Shown one piece after another: positions 24,777-32,677 of a stretch of DNA of 38,686 nt (its first letter is position 1; every line of letters begins with the position of its first letter). Location of the stretch: contig SVKZ01000008.1 in NCBI GenBank assembly GCA_015068165.1, positions 1 through 38,686 on the forward strand, in the 5' to 3' direction. Both the position numbers and the translations under genes were made by a program. The notes beneath the pieces are model-generated. The model saw nothing but the letters and a program-made list of their open reading frames with translations, ran no database searches and had not been told where the DNA came from. The DNA is from Oscillospiraceae bacterium. GTDB taxonomy: Bacteria; Bacillota; Clostridia; Oscillospirales; Oscillospiraceae.

Positions 24777-24788
24777 AAATATTGCGTA

Positions 24789-24816
24789 TTGACAAATGAA
24801 AATTGTCGTATATAAT
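24789..24816 (+). promoter_or_regulatory. strong promoter of the TPP riboswitch-thiT unit
   Basis: Consensus TTGACA and TATAAT with a 16-base spacer. The start would be near 24823, just before the aptamer. Confidence 0.88.
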
Positions 24817-24837
24817 CATCTTAGATCGCATAACAAA

Positions 24838-24930
24838 TAGTCTTCGGGGAGCCGGATGCATCCGGCTGAGATTTGGCTTGGTAGCCACGACCCGTGAACC
24901 TGATACGGTTAGTACCGTCGGAGGGAAAGA
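24838..24930 (+). ncRNA. TPP riboswitch aptamer
   Basis: The thi-box is clear: CGGGGAGCC, then GGCTGAGATT, CCACGACCCGTGAACCTGA, TACGGTTAGTACCGTCGGAGGGAA. It binds thiamine pyrophosphate and here precedes a terminator and thiT, so high TPP should stop transcription of the transporter. Confidence 0.98.
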
Positions 24931-24951
24931 TGCACATATGAGATGCCTCGG

Positions 24952-24994
24952 TATCGCATTGCACCCAGACGGTTTGCAATGCGATAATTTTTTT
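24952..24994 (+). terminator. TPP-controlled intrinsic terminator
   Basis: A 12-base perfect stem (TATCGCATTGCA and complement), an 11-base loop, and a run of seven T. It lies 22 bases after the aptamer. Confidence 0.93.
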
Positions 24995-24995
24995 G

Positions 24996-25204
24996 TTGAG
25001 CACAGCTCAAAAAATTCTCTTTTGGCTTCTCCGGTTCTTTTTCGCCGGACTCGCTCCTTGCGTCCCTTGAAATACACAAAGTATTCCTGCGTGTCGCAAG
25101 AAACGAACCGACAAAAAATTCTGCGGAGCAACCTGAAAGATAATTTTTATCGCTGCGCTCGGCGGCGCATAACAAGAATGCGCTGTAGCGGCAAAGACCG
25201 CAGA
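24996..25204 (+). other. long non-coding stretch between TPP terminator and thiT
   Basis: About 210 bases without a supported gene. It opens with TTGAGC-ACA-GCTCAA, then CCGG-N10-CCGG and a CTTGCG/CGCAAG pair, and contains two AAAAAATTCT words. It looks like an inserted repeat between the riboswitch and its gene, or an unusually long structured leader. Reading frames through it look like chance. Confidence 0.4.
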
Positions 25205-25218
25205 AAGGAAGGTATTTC

Positions 25219-25797
25219 ATGCAAAACAATGTAAACAAAACCCATCTGAATGTACGGGCGCTGTGCGAGGGCGCGATCCTTATCGCCATAGCGCAAATCC
25301 TGGGCTACATCAAGCTGTTCCCAATGTGGCCAAACGGCGGCTCCATTACGCTGGCGGCATTTCCCATCGCCTTGTATGCTGTGCGCTGGGGCTTGGGCAG
25401 AGGTCTGCTTGCCGGCTTTATCTTTGGTATATTGCAGCTTTTCTTGGATGAAGCTTATGCCTGGGGCTGGCAGTCTATGATTTTAGATTACCTGGTAGCT
25501 TATACACCTTTGGGGCTTGCAGGTCTGTTTAAGGGTAAGAGTTGGGGCATTTTCCCCGGTATCCTGCTGGGTAATTTTGGCAGATTTATTGTCCACTATG
25601 TAAGCGGTGTAACCATTTACCGCATTTATGAGCCTACCGAAATTCCCGGCATCGGCACTTTCGACGGCGCGGAGCTGTACTCCCTTGTGTATAACGGCTC
25701 TTATATGCTGCCCTGCGCCCTTTTGGCGCTTATTGTGGCGGCGCTTCTCTATGTACCGATGAAACGGTACTTTGCAGGCAGCGACCTGCGGCAATAA
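25219..25797 (+). CDS. thiT: ECF transporter S component, thiamine-specific ThiT
   Basis: A 192-residue membrane protein with about six helices. The N-terminal CEGAILIAIAQILGYIKLF, the substrate-site region MWPNGGSITLAAFPIALYAVRWG, and the loop DEAYAWGWQSMILDYLVAYTPLG match ThiT. The TPP riboswitch upstream supports thiamine as substrate. It depends on an ECF module encoded elsewhere. An AGGAAGG site lies six bases before ATG. It is monocistronic, ending in the 25828 terminator. Confidence 0.95.
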   Translation: MQNNVNKTHLNVRALCEGAILIAIAQILGYIKLFPMWPNGGSITLAAFPIALYAVRWGLGRGLLAGFIFGILQLFLDEAYAWGWQSMILDYLVAYTPLGLAGLFKGKSWGIFPGILLGNFGRFIVHYVSGVTIYRIYEPTEIPGIGTFDGAELYSLVYNGSYMLPCALLALIVAALLYVPMKRYFAGSDLRQ

Positions 25798-25827
25798 AGG
25801 TTGCCTCTTCGTGCCGCCCTACGATAA

Positions 25828-25861
25828 AACCCGGTAGACGAAAATCTACCGGGTTAAATTT
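25828..25861. terminator. bidirectional terminator between thiT and the cadherin/SLH gene
   Basis: An 11-base perfect stem (AACCCGGTAGA and complement) with a six-base loop and A/T flanks on both sides, between convergent genes. Confidence 0.88.
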
Positions 25862-27068
25862 ATCGAAACAGAGCCGCGCCGGCGGAGAGGGCGGCCAAAT
25901 GGCTGGCCTCATAGAGAATATGGGAGACCTGACCACGGTTCAGCGTGCCAAATGCGCTGACATAGATGCCGTTTTCCTCTAAGACTGAAAGAGGAACAGC
26001 TGCCCAGGCAGGTACGCTTTCGCCGTCCTCCGTTACCGAGGACTGGTTGGCAAGGGCATCCTGAGAAACGGTCAAATCTAGGGCGTTTTGCAGCATTACA
26101 GCGGCTTCTGCACCGGTGATTGCCTCGGAGAAGTTACTGGTATCCGGCCAACCGGCAGTGAGCCCTGCCCGCAGAGCGGCGGCAAGATAGGGCTGCAGCC
26201 AAAGGGGCGTGTCTGCCGGGAGACTCAGGTTAGAGGTGTCCTCCAGCGGGATATCCAGTGCTTTTACCAACATCGCCAAAAATTCCCCGCGGCTGACGGT
26301 CTTTTCTGGGTTAAAGCAGAGCTGTCCGTTGACGCGCTCGCCGGTAAAAAGTCCCGTGTGCCGCATCCATTCTGCGGTAAACCGGCAGGATGTGTTTTCC
26401 GTATCGGCATACTGTTGTTTATCCGAGGGCTTGAGGATCTGCACCGTTACGGTAGCTACCCGGGAGACATTGCCGGCTTCGTCTGCGGCGCAATAGGTGA
26501 AGGAGTCTACACCAACCTTATTCTTTTTTGGGGTGTAGACAAAAGTGCCGTTGGCGGCAAGCTCTACCTGACCGCGCTTGGGGGCGCGAACCAAAGTATA
26601 GGTCAGGGATTGCCCCTCCGGGTCGGAGACCTTCAGATTGCCGTCCACTGCCAGATTTTTATAGGTTTCCAGGGCGGAATCCTGGGCAATGGGGGGCTGG
26701 TCGGTTTTTCCAAAAACGGAAATGGACAGCGTAGCAGTATTTGCCACCCGGGTTTCATAAATGGGGAGATAAGAAACGGTGGCCACTGTATCTGTTTCTG
26801 TGCGCAAGGGAGAGAATGTGAGATTTGCCAGTTGTTCCGCGGTTAAAATGTCCCCTTTTTGCAAAACCCGCGGACCGAGAAAGACGGTACCGGTGTCCGG
26901 GTCGGGTAAACCTGTGATGCAAACGCCCATAAGGGGCTCGGCATCGGTTTCCTGAAAATCTGTGGAAGTAAAGCAGTAGATGGCATCACAATCCACCTCT
27001 GCCGCCAGTGCGGGAATAGGCAGCATCAGCAGTGCGAGCATCAGGCAAAGCCAACGAAAGCGTAACAT
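25860..27068 (-). CDS. secreted protein with cadherin-like repeats and SLH domains
   Basis: A 402-residue exported protein. A signal peptide (residues 1-23, LCLMLALLMLPIPALAA) precedes two Ig/cadherin-like units. The first is at about 50-125 (GLPDPDTGTVFLGPRVLQKGDILT). The second is at about 127-212 (PPIAQDSALETYKNL, then DPEGQSLTYTL and VDSFTYCAADEAGN). The C-terminal half has three SLH-like repeats (FNPEKTVSRGEFLAMLV, FSEAITGAEAAVML, LNRGQVSHILYEA), which would hold it on the cell wall. It is the last gene of the minus-strand envelope run, after the M14 peptidase. Its ribosome site lies in a stem (27079-27103). Confidence 0.82.
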   Translation of the reverse strand: MLRFRWLCLMLALLMLPIPALAAEVDCDAIYCFTSTDFQETDAEPLMGVCITGLPDPDTGTVFLGPRVLQKGDILTAEQLANLTFSPLRTETDTVATVSYLPIYETRVANTATLSISVFGKTDQPPIAQDSALETYKNLAVDGNLKVSDPEGQSLTYTLVRAPKRGQVELAANGTFVYTPKKNKVGVDSFTYCAADEAGNVSRVATVTVQILKPSDKQQYADTENTSCRFTAEWMRHTGLFTGERVNGQLCFNPEKTVSRGEFLAMLVKALDIPLEDTSNLSLPADTPLWLQPYLAAALRAGLTAGWPDTSNFSEAITGAEAAVMLQNALDLTVSQDALANQSSVTEDGESVPAWAAVPLSVLEENGIYVSAFGTLNRGQVSHILYEASHLAALSAGAALFR

Positions 27069-27078
27069 AGAATCATTA

Positions 27079-27103
27079 ACCTCCTATATTTGTGTTCGGA
27101 GGT
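27079..27103 (-). promoter_or_regulatory. stem that sequesters the cadherin/SLH gene ribosome site
   Basis: On the minus strand ACCTCC and GGAGGT form a six-pair stem around a 13-base loop. The 3' arm is the Shine-Dalgarno sequence, 11 bases before ATG. It may limit translation until opened. Confidence 0.5.
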
Positions 27104-27126
27104 ATTGTTTGCCCTTTGTGGGAAAA

Positions 27127-28062
27127 TTATGCAGGCGTGGGGAAATTTCCTGTGGCGGCAATGTTCAGAAGGGGCAAATTGTCGCTGTAGATCTCATCAA
27201 ATTGCTCCAAAGGAAGGGGATTGACCCCTCGCCCGGCTTCAATTGTATAGCCCGGACGGCGAAATTCCTGAATAAACCAGTCCTTGTAGCCGGCAAAAGC
27301 GGAGTTATAGGGAACATCCGCAAGGCGGTAGCCGCTGGCTTGCGCCATCGCTTCTCCCAATTCTCGCGCACCGGGCACTTCAATGTCGGAAAAGTTCCAG
27401 TAGATCTCCTGTCCCTGAGTATGGAATGCCAGCACCAGGGCGGGGTTGACCAGCTCAGTATATTCTGCCAGTGCTCGGGTCTCCAGTTGTCCTAAGGGAG
27501 CACGCCCTACATAATCCCGTGGGCCGGGAAGGGTATACCCCTGGGAGAATTTAATCTCCCGGGCTTGAAGCCATCCGGCGGGATAGTTCAGGTTCAGGTC
27601 GACACCCAGCAAATTAGCTTTCCAACCGTCCGGGAAAGAGATTTCCGGGTAGTTTTCGGAAAGTCTCCGGGCAAGCTCATATTGCAGGCCTCCCTGCGGT
27701 AGTGCGCCGGTAACCAGATCCACACCGTCCGGATTTACCAGCGGTACCATATAGATGGTAACGGCATCACTTAGTGTCTGTGCATTTTGATCTCCCACGT
27801 TCCCTCCGGTGCGGAGCGCCTCTGCCAATTCTTCCGCATATTTCAGTAAAATATAGGCGGTGATCCACTCATTGGCGTGGTGTGCGGCGGTAAAAAGGAC
27901 TTTCCGAGGCCCTGTACCGAAGATTAAGGCGCGGACAGGTCGCTGGAATGCGGTGGCGGTCAGCATTTCTGTTCGCAGAAAGGGATAGGTGCTGACAAGC
28001 TCTGTGATGATATTGTCGTTAATCTCTGAAGTGATGGGTACGGTAGTGTTTACAATAGCCAT
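27127..28062 (-). CDS. M14-family zinc carboxypeptidase (probable peptidoglycan peptide hydrolase)
   Basis: A 311-residue peptidase. The zinc motif is AAHHANEW (H62-x2-E65). MVPLVNPDGVDL, the substrate-carboxylate region LGVDLNLNYPAGW, the third zinc ligand region LAFHTQGQEIYW, and the catalytic Glu in YTIEAGRG follow in family order. Close relatives include gamma-D-glutamyl-diamino acid endopeptidases of the spore and cell wall. There is no signal peptide, so it would act in the cytoplasm, mother cell or forespore, or recycle wall peptides (inference). Its ribosome site lies in the 3' arm of the 28069-28098 hairpin. Confidence 0.88.
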   Translation of the reverse strand: MAIVNTTVPITSEINDNIITELVSTYPFLRTEMLTATAFQRPVRALIFGTGPRKVLFTAAHHANEWITAYILLKYAEELAEALRTGGNVGDQNAQTLSDAVTIYMVPLVNPDGVDLVTGALPQGGLQYELARRLSENYPEISFPDGWKANLLGVDLNLNYPAGWLQAREIKFSQGYTLPGPRDYVGRAPLGQLETRALAEYTELVNPALVLAFHTQGQEIYWNFSDIEVPGARELGEAMAQASGYRLADVPYNSAFAGYKDWFIQEFRRPGYTIEAGRGVNPLPLEQFDEIYSDNLPLLNIAATGNFPTPA

Positions 28063-28098
28063 AAAAATCGCCTCCGACTATTCTATGCGTCGGAGGCG
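28063..28098 (-). terminator. terminator-like hairpin carrying the M14 gene ribosome site
   Basis: A perfect ten-base stem (CGCCTCCGAC and complement, 28069-28098) followed on the minus strand by ATTTTT directly before the ATG at 28062. The GGAGG in its 3' arm is the M14 Shine-Dalgarno, eight bases from ATG. It could end the upstream transcript and also mask the site. Confidence 0.7.
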
Positions 28099-28110
28099 AA
28101 ATATGTGAAT

Positions 28111-29382
28111 TTAATCCCGGTCCTCAAAGACAGCGTTCAAAATCTTACTGCTGACCACAAGCACAAGACCAGACACACCGTAGATCACGGCAAAAGGCAG
28201 GAATGTGGCAGAAAGCTCGAAAAGCAGAGGAAAGATCAGCCCTTCTGCGCCGGCGGCGGCAGAGGAGAGTATGTCCCGCAGGTACTGCGTCTGCAGAAAA
28301 AAGCTAAGAGCGCCGAGAAGCAACGCACTTGAAATGGCTTCACTGCCCACCCAACGCAAACCGGAAAAGCTGGGTAGGCGCAAAAGGAAGATGAGCAACG
28401 CCAGCAAAACAGCAATACAGATGGCGGCGGTCTTCAGATGTCCGCTACGGATAAACCGCAAAATATCCATTGCGGCAGAAAGAGTGGGGTCGTTCCGGTC
28501 GATCACCTTGTCTGCCAGCTCCCTGGCTGGTGGCAAGGTATCTATCAGGGGAGGAAGGGCGGCAGAAGCGGCCTTATGGATGGCCTTTTCCAATTTGTGG
28601 CGGTCAACTGCGGTGTTGTCGGGAAGACTGTCTGCAACGATGGTAACCAACTCTTCCAGATGTGGTTGTAAAATGTCCAGAACAGTATCGGCAGTCAGTG
28701 TGGGGGCTTCCTCTATGCCGGTGGCGGCGTTGAGAACGTCCTCGGCGTAAGTAGAGATCAGCGCCTTGGCGGCGGAGCTTTTTGCCAATTTCTTCATAAT
28801 ACGCTCAGTATTTATTTCCGTATCTGCGGATAGACCGGCTTCCTCCAGTAAAACATCCATATCCAGGAGGTCGCTGCTGATCAGCACTGTAAATGTCTCC
28901 ACCAGTGCGTCAATATCCAAAGAACCTTCTGCGGATAAAAATGCCTGATACAGCGAAAGGGGAACGCCGAATTTTTCCAGAAGCGCTTCCGCATTCACCT
29001 CACCGCTGTCGATCAGCGATTGCAGAGCCCTTGTTAGACCGGCCACATCCAATTCGCCGCGGTTTAGCTTGTCTTTCAGCGTATCAATAATCTCTCCCAC
29101 GGTGATCTCACCGCTACACAGCAGATCCCTGAGCATATTGGTTAGCGCCTGCTCCGTGTCCACATCGGTATCCACAGTGCCATTGGACAGCAGAACACGG
29201 TGGGGGTCGGGACAGGGAAACTGCCGGAGGATACTGGAAGAGAAGATAAGGTCAACGATTTTTTCGGGCTTTGCTGTGTCTGTAACGAAGGAGATAAGGG
29301 GAATCAGCACCAAGGAAAGAAAAAGCAATATAGACAGAAGGGAAGCCAGCAATCTGCTGAAAAGTTTCCAAAGAAATTTCAT
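28111..29382 (-). CDS. four-helix membrane protein with large helical repeat domain (paralogue of the RpiB-fused one)
   Basis: A 423-residue protein of unknown function. One N-terminal transmembrane helix (about residues 10-34) is followed by a large domain outside the membrane (about 35-300). This domain has repeated units such as SGEITVGEIIDTLKDKL, RGELDVAGLTRALQSLI and SGEVNAEALLEKF. Three C-terminal helices follow (about residues 312-332, 343-362 and 380-412). The ends align well with residues 172-556 of the RpiB fusion encoded upstream (PEK after helix 1, DPT before helix 2, RLP after it), so the two arose by duplication. The start follows GAGG. No known family is recalled. Confidence 0.75.
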   Translation of the reverse strand: MKFLWKLFSRLLASLLSILLFLSLVLIPLISFVTDTAKPEKIVDLIFSSSILRQFPCPDPHRVLLSNGTVDTDVDTEQALTNMLRDLLCSGEITVGEIIDTLKDKLNRGELDVAGLTRALQSLIDSGEVNAEALLEKFGVPLSLYQAFLSAEGSLDIDALVETFTVLISSDLLDMDVLLEEAGLSADTEINTERIMKKLAKSSAAKALISTYAEDVLNAATGIEEAPTLTADTVLDILQPHLEELVTIVADSLPDNTAVDRHKLEKAIHKAASAALPPLIDTLPPARELADKVIDRNDPTLSAAMDILRFIRSGHLKTAAICIAVLLALLIFLLRLPSFSGLRWVGSEAISSALLLGALSFFLQTQYLRDILSSAAAGAEGLIFPLLFELSATFLPFAVIYGVSGLVLVVSSKILNAVFEDRD

Positions 29383-29402
29383 ATCATAAGCCTCTTTATT
29401 TT

Positions 29403-29436
29403 ACAGCACCCTGTCTGATATTAGACAGGGTGCTGT
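29403..29436 (-). other. 14-pair hairpin between the two membrane paralogues
   Basis: ACAGCACCCTGTCT and its exact complement with a six-base loop. On the minus strand it is followed by AAAATAAAG and not T, so it is not a standard terminator in the direction of the genes. It may be an mRNA processing or stability element. Confidence 0.6.
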
Positions 29437-29455
29437 TTATCGTGTGTGGAATGAT

Positions 29456-31126
29456 TTAGTCGTTAGAGAAAATGACATCAAAGATCCGGCCAAAGAAGCC
29501 GCGAAGGAGGGTTGTGCAGATAATGGTTCCAACACCGAGAACACTGTAGACGACTGCACAGACCTTGAAAGTTTCTGCCAAACTGTTGAAAATGGGAAGA
29601 ATGAAATCGCCAACAAAGGCTGCTGGGCCAGTGAACAGTTGCGCAAGTATAGGCATACTGAGCAGAAGGTAAGTAGCGCCGCAACTCATACCAGCCAAAA
29701 AGGCGCTGATGCCGATGCTAGTGATACCTTGTATACCGGGAAGCCGGGAAATTGCAACCAGAATGCAAAGGGCTACAATAACCAGAAGAACAATCGCACG
29801 GAGAGCACCTGTGTGGACAAACTTCACAATCTTGAGAACCGCTCCTATTGTGGGATCCTGGGCCATGGTGCTTACAGTCTTAGCGGGATTGAAATTTTCC
29901 AATGCGGAATCCAATTCCTCAGTGGGTATGGCAGCCACAGCACTGGAAACGGCATTCTTCAGCGCTTCGGGATCTACGTTTGCTTTTGCCTCTTCAGTTA
30001 GGTTGTTTTGAACAATCACAATAATGTCTTCAATATTGTTGTTTATGGTTTCCTTCAAAGACTCACCGGTGATTGTGGACTGGTACTCTTCGGGGTTACT
30101 GCTCATAGCGGCGTCCATAGTATCTTTAATCAACTTAGCGGACAGATCCTCGACAAGCTGACTCTTAGAGAGGTCTACCAGCAGTTGTTCGGTATTCAGA
30201 TCCTCGGGGTTAATGTCCAGGCCGGACGTCAGTTGTTCGGTATCAATGATACCTGATTCCAAAAGACCGCCTAAGCTGCCAAAGAGTTCGTTAAAAACTT
30301 CCAAGTTGCCGAACATCCCACCGAGATCTCCACCGGAGGGAGAGGAATTGTTGTCTGCGTCTTCGCTTGCGGCCGCGCGGGCGCGGGATTGCTTTGCAGG
30401 ACCGGCGGAAGAATCCTCGCTGAGGGGATCACTGGAAGAAAGGGGCTCTGAGGATTCCGGCGCTTCTCCGCCGCCAAGGAACGAGCTTAGTATATCGGAC
30501 TCTATCAAGGTTTGTGCCAGCTTTTCGGGATCGACCATATTGGTAATGAAATTGGCCAAAGGAAGCAAACACAGGGAGATGACCAAAAGCAGGCACAGAA
30601 TAAAGTTAATTGCTTTGCTGATCGGGTTGGCGGATCTCTTGCATCTTCTTACATCCTTCCGCTTTGCTTGTCGCATTTTTTTTTGACCGCGTTCCAAATC
30701 CATCACCTTGTCGATGCGACGCTGATGACGGTCTTCATTGGAAAACGGTGTAGATAACCAAGTTTCCACGATGGAAAAGGCCAAGCTCTGACTTACTACA
30801 GCCGCACCCATTGCCATCATATTGGTGTCGTTGTGCAGACGGGTCATTTTTGCCGACTCCACATCGGAAAGAAGGGCACAGCGAATGCCGTCAACCTTGT
30901 TGGCAGCGATAGAGACACCGATGCCGGTAGTACACAGCACGATACCCTTATCGCAGTCGCCGTCAGCAACGGACAGGGCGGCCGCGGCGGCATAGTCAGG
31001 ATAGTCGCAGCTGGCAGATGAGTGTGTGCCGAAATCCCGCACAGAGTGCCCCAGGGATCTTATGAAAGGGATGAGAGCTTCTTTCAGCTCAAGGGCGCCG
31101 TGATCACAAGCAATTGCAACCTTCAT
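29456..31126 (-). CDS. rpiB: ribose-5-phosphate isomerase B fused to a four-helix membrane domain
   Basis: A 556-residue fusion. Residues 1-145 form a complete RpiB, which interconverts ribose-5-P and ribulose-5-P, with CDHGALELK, active-site C65 in LCTTGIGVSIAANK, and H98 in RLHNDTN. A basic linker (RGQKKMRQAKRKDVRRCKR) leads into a transmembrane helix (about 172-196). Next come a Ser/Pro/Asp-rich low-complexity stretch (218-268), a helical outer domain and three C-terminal helices. The membrane part is paralogous to the next gene. The junction lies at nine consecutive A, and residue 151 is a Met right after them. A split by indel or slippage is therefore a real alternative. Confidence 0.8.
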   Translation of the reverse strand: MKVAIACDHGALELKEALIPFIRSLGHSVRDFGTHSSASCDYPDYAAAAALSVADGDCDKGIVLCTTGIGVSIAANKVDGIRCALLSDVESAKMTRLHNDTNMMAMGAAVVSQSLAFSIVETWLSTPFSNEDRHQRRIDKVMDLERGQKKMRQAKRKDVRRCKRSANPISKAINFILCLLLVISLCLLPLANFITNMVDPEKLAQTLIESDILSSFLGGGEAPESSEPLSSSDPLSEDSSAGPAKQSRARAAASEDADNNSSPSGGDLGGMFGNLEVFNELFGSLGGLLESGIIDTEQLTSGLDINPEDLNTEQLLVDLSKSQLVEDLSAKLIKDTMDAAMSSNPEEYQSTITGESLKETINNNIEDIIVIVQNNLTEEAKANVDPEALKNAVSSAVAAIPTEELDSALENFNPAKTVSTMAQDPTIGAVLKIVKFVHTGALRAIVLLVIVALCILVAISRLPGIQGITSIGISAFLAGMSCGATYLLLSMPILAQLFTGPAAFVGDFILPIFNSLAETFKVCAVVYSVLGVGTIICTTLLRGFFGRIFDVIFSND

Positions 31127-31192
31127 TATGTATATAACCTCCTTGTACTGCGGATGATCGCAACCGTCTTCCTGCAGCGTTTCTTTTGTTAC

Positions 31193-31891
31193 TTAAATAA
31201 TAAAACCGCCGTTAACACCAAGGACCTGACCGGTAACAAAGGATGCGTCGGCCAGATACAGGGCGGCTTGGGCGATATCTTCCGGTTTTCCGTTCCGTCC
31301 CACAAAGGTTTCCTCCCGGAGAGATTCTAAGATCTCGGGGGAGTATCCGGCGCACATATCCGTAAGGATTACGCCGGGGGCAATGGCGTTGACACGGATG
31401 CCGCTGGGCCCCAATTCTTTTGCAAGGGCTTTTGTCAGGGCAATGACAGCGCCTTTTGTGGCGGAATAGGCGCTTTCACAGGACGCGCCAACCTGGCCCC
31501 ACATAGAGGAGATATTAATGATACATCCGTTGTGGGTACTTAAAAAGGCAGGCATTGCGGCTTTTACACAATGGTAGATGCCTTTTACATTTACATCAAA
31601 TAACCGATCCCAGTCTTCAGCAGGTGTCTGGTGGATGAGCCCGCCGCGATAGATTCCGGCATTGCAAACGAGAATATCCACCTTGCCGATGGTTGCAAAA
31701 GCGTTTTCTACGGCTGCGGCATTTGCTACATCGCAACAGATGGCGGTAGCACCGGTGGCGGCGGTAACAGAAGCGGCGGCTTCGTGGTTTTTCTCATAGA
31801 GGAAGTATACCCGATCACCGCGGTCTGCAAACGCTGCCACAATAGCGGCACCGATACCCCGGGAACCGCCGGTAACAACACAAGTAGCCAT
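31193..31891 (-). CDS. short-chain dehydrogenase, probably EF-P 5-aminopentanone reductase
   Basis: A 232-residue NADPH-type SDR with TGGSRGIG at the N-terminus, NAGIYRGG, the catalytic Ser in ISSMWGQVGASCESAYS, and YSATK. The stretch SSMWGQVGASCE is typical of YmfI, which reduces the 5-aminopentanonyl group on elongation factor P in Bacillus, and is less like FabG. This is my preferred call, with a FabG-like reductase as the alternative. No efp gene is in the window. It starts six bases after the S1 protein gene and is 66 bases ahead of rpiB. Confidence 0.75.
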   Translation of the reverse strand: MATCVVTGGSRGIGAAIVAAFADRGDRVYFLYEKNHEAAASVTAATGATAICCDVANAAAVENAFATIGKVDILVCNAGIYRGGLIHQTPAEDWDRLFDVNVKGIYHCVKAAMPAFLSTHNGCIINISSMWGQVGASCESAYSATKGAVIALTKALAKELGPSGIRVNAIAPGVILTDMCAGYSPEILESLREETFVGRNGKPEDIAQAALYLADASFVTGQVLGVNGGFII

Positions 31892-31897
31892 AAATTT

Positions 31898-32335
31898 TTA
31901 CCTTCTGCGGCTTTTTGTTCGATGGTCGGCATACTGGCGGATGCCGGAGATCTTACTGTCGGACTCGTTCATAAACTGCTTGAGCCGTTCTTCAAAAAGC
32001 TGATCTGCTGTTTTGGGTGCGGGTGGAGGGGTGGGAGTACTGCGATAGGGATGGGGAGAACGTTCCTCCCGACGGGGAGCGGGTCTTGCCTCCTGCCGGG
32101 GCTTGTTCTCCAACCGCTTGATGGACAGATTGACCTTTCCGCCGTCAAGCCCGATAACCATAACCTTAACTTCCTGGTTCTCGGTCAGATGCTGACGGAT
32201 GTCGCTGACATATGTGCTTGCTACCTCTGAGATATGCACCAGACCGGTTTTGTTCTCAGGGAGAGAAATAAACGCGCCGAAATTGGTGATGGACTTTACT
32301 TTGCCGTCCAGAACTGTGCCGATGGTCAACTCCAT
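31898..32335 (-). CDS. yabR: S1 RNA-binding domain protein (YabR type)
   Basis: A 145-residue protein. The N-terminal S1 domain (residues 1-72, LTIGTVLDGKVKSITNFGAFI...GLVHISEVA...VKVMVIGLDGGKVNLSIKRL) is followed by a Pro/Arg-rich linker and a short helical tail. It is the equivalent of Bacillus YabR, which also follows divIC. RNA or ribosome association is inferred. I start at ATG 32335. The TTG 21 bases earlier is embedded in the GGAGG site, although that makes the spacing to ATG rather long (14 bases). Confidence 0.85.
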   Translation of the reverse strand: MELTIGTVLDGKVKSITNFGAFISLPENKTGLVHISEVASTYVSDIRQHLTENQEVKVMVIGLDGGKVNLSIKRLENKPRQEARPAPRREERSPHPYRSTPTPPPAPKTADQLFEERLKQFMNESDSKISGIRQYADHRTKSRRR

Positions 32336-32362
32336 ATTTTTTTGTGCTTCCTCCAAAATAAG

Positions 32363-32677
32363 TCAGGGATTGGTTGTATCAGGGACGAAAAAGTTTGCAC
32401 CGTCTTCCACAAGATCCAACATTTGGGAGGCGATGCGTTTGATTCCCTGAACAGTGCCGATTTCTGCAATGTTCTTTGCTAAATTATGATTCTCTTTTTC
32501 TAACTGCACGGCCTGTTTTCGCAGAAGCTCTGTTTGGTTTTCTACGTCTGTAATGGCCGCCTGCAGAGTCAGAAGAGAGACGGTGCAAATAATGATCGTA
32601 ACGATCAGCAGCACCTTCAGAAGGGGGGAACCGTGGCTGAAGCGAATGCGGATCCTGGTGTGCTTTTTGCGAGCCAT
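32363..32677 (-). CDS. divIC: septum formation initiator family protein DivIC (FtsB-like)
   Basis: A 104-residue bitopic division protein. It has a basic cytoplasmic N-terminus, one transmembrane helix (about residues 19-41, LLKVLLIVTIIICTVSLLTLQ), and a coiled coil (about 42-75, ENQTELLRKQAVQLEKENHNL). It would form the divisome complex with FtsL and DivIB. The ATG overlaps a TGA in the frame one base back (TGATG), and AAGGAGG lies seven bases upstream. Its position after yabQ is as in Bacillus. Confidence 0.88.
   Translation of the reverse strand: MARKKHTRIRIRFSHGSPLLKVLLIVTIIICTVSLLTLQAAITDVENQTELLRKQAVQLEKENHNLAKNIAEIGTVQGIKRIASQMLDLVEDGANFFVPDTTNP

Noticed and set aside
24803-25234. A 143-codon plus-strand frame across the TPP riboswitch
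   Set aside because: It translates the aptamer and terminator, which explain the sequence much better.
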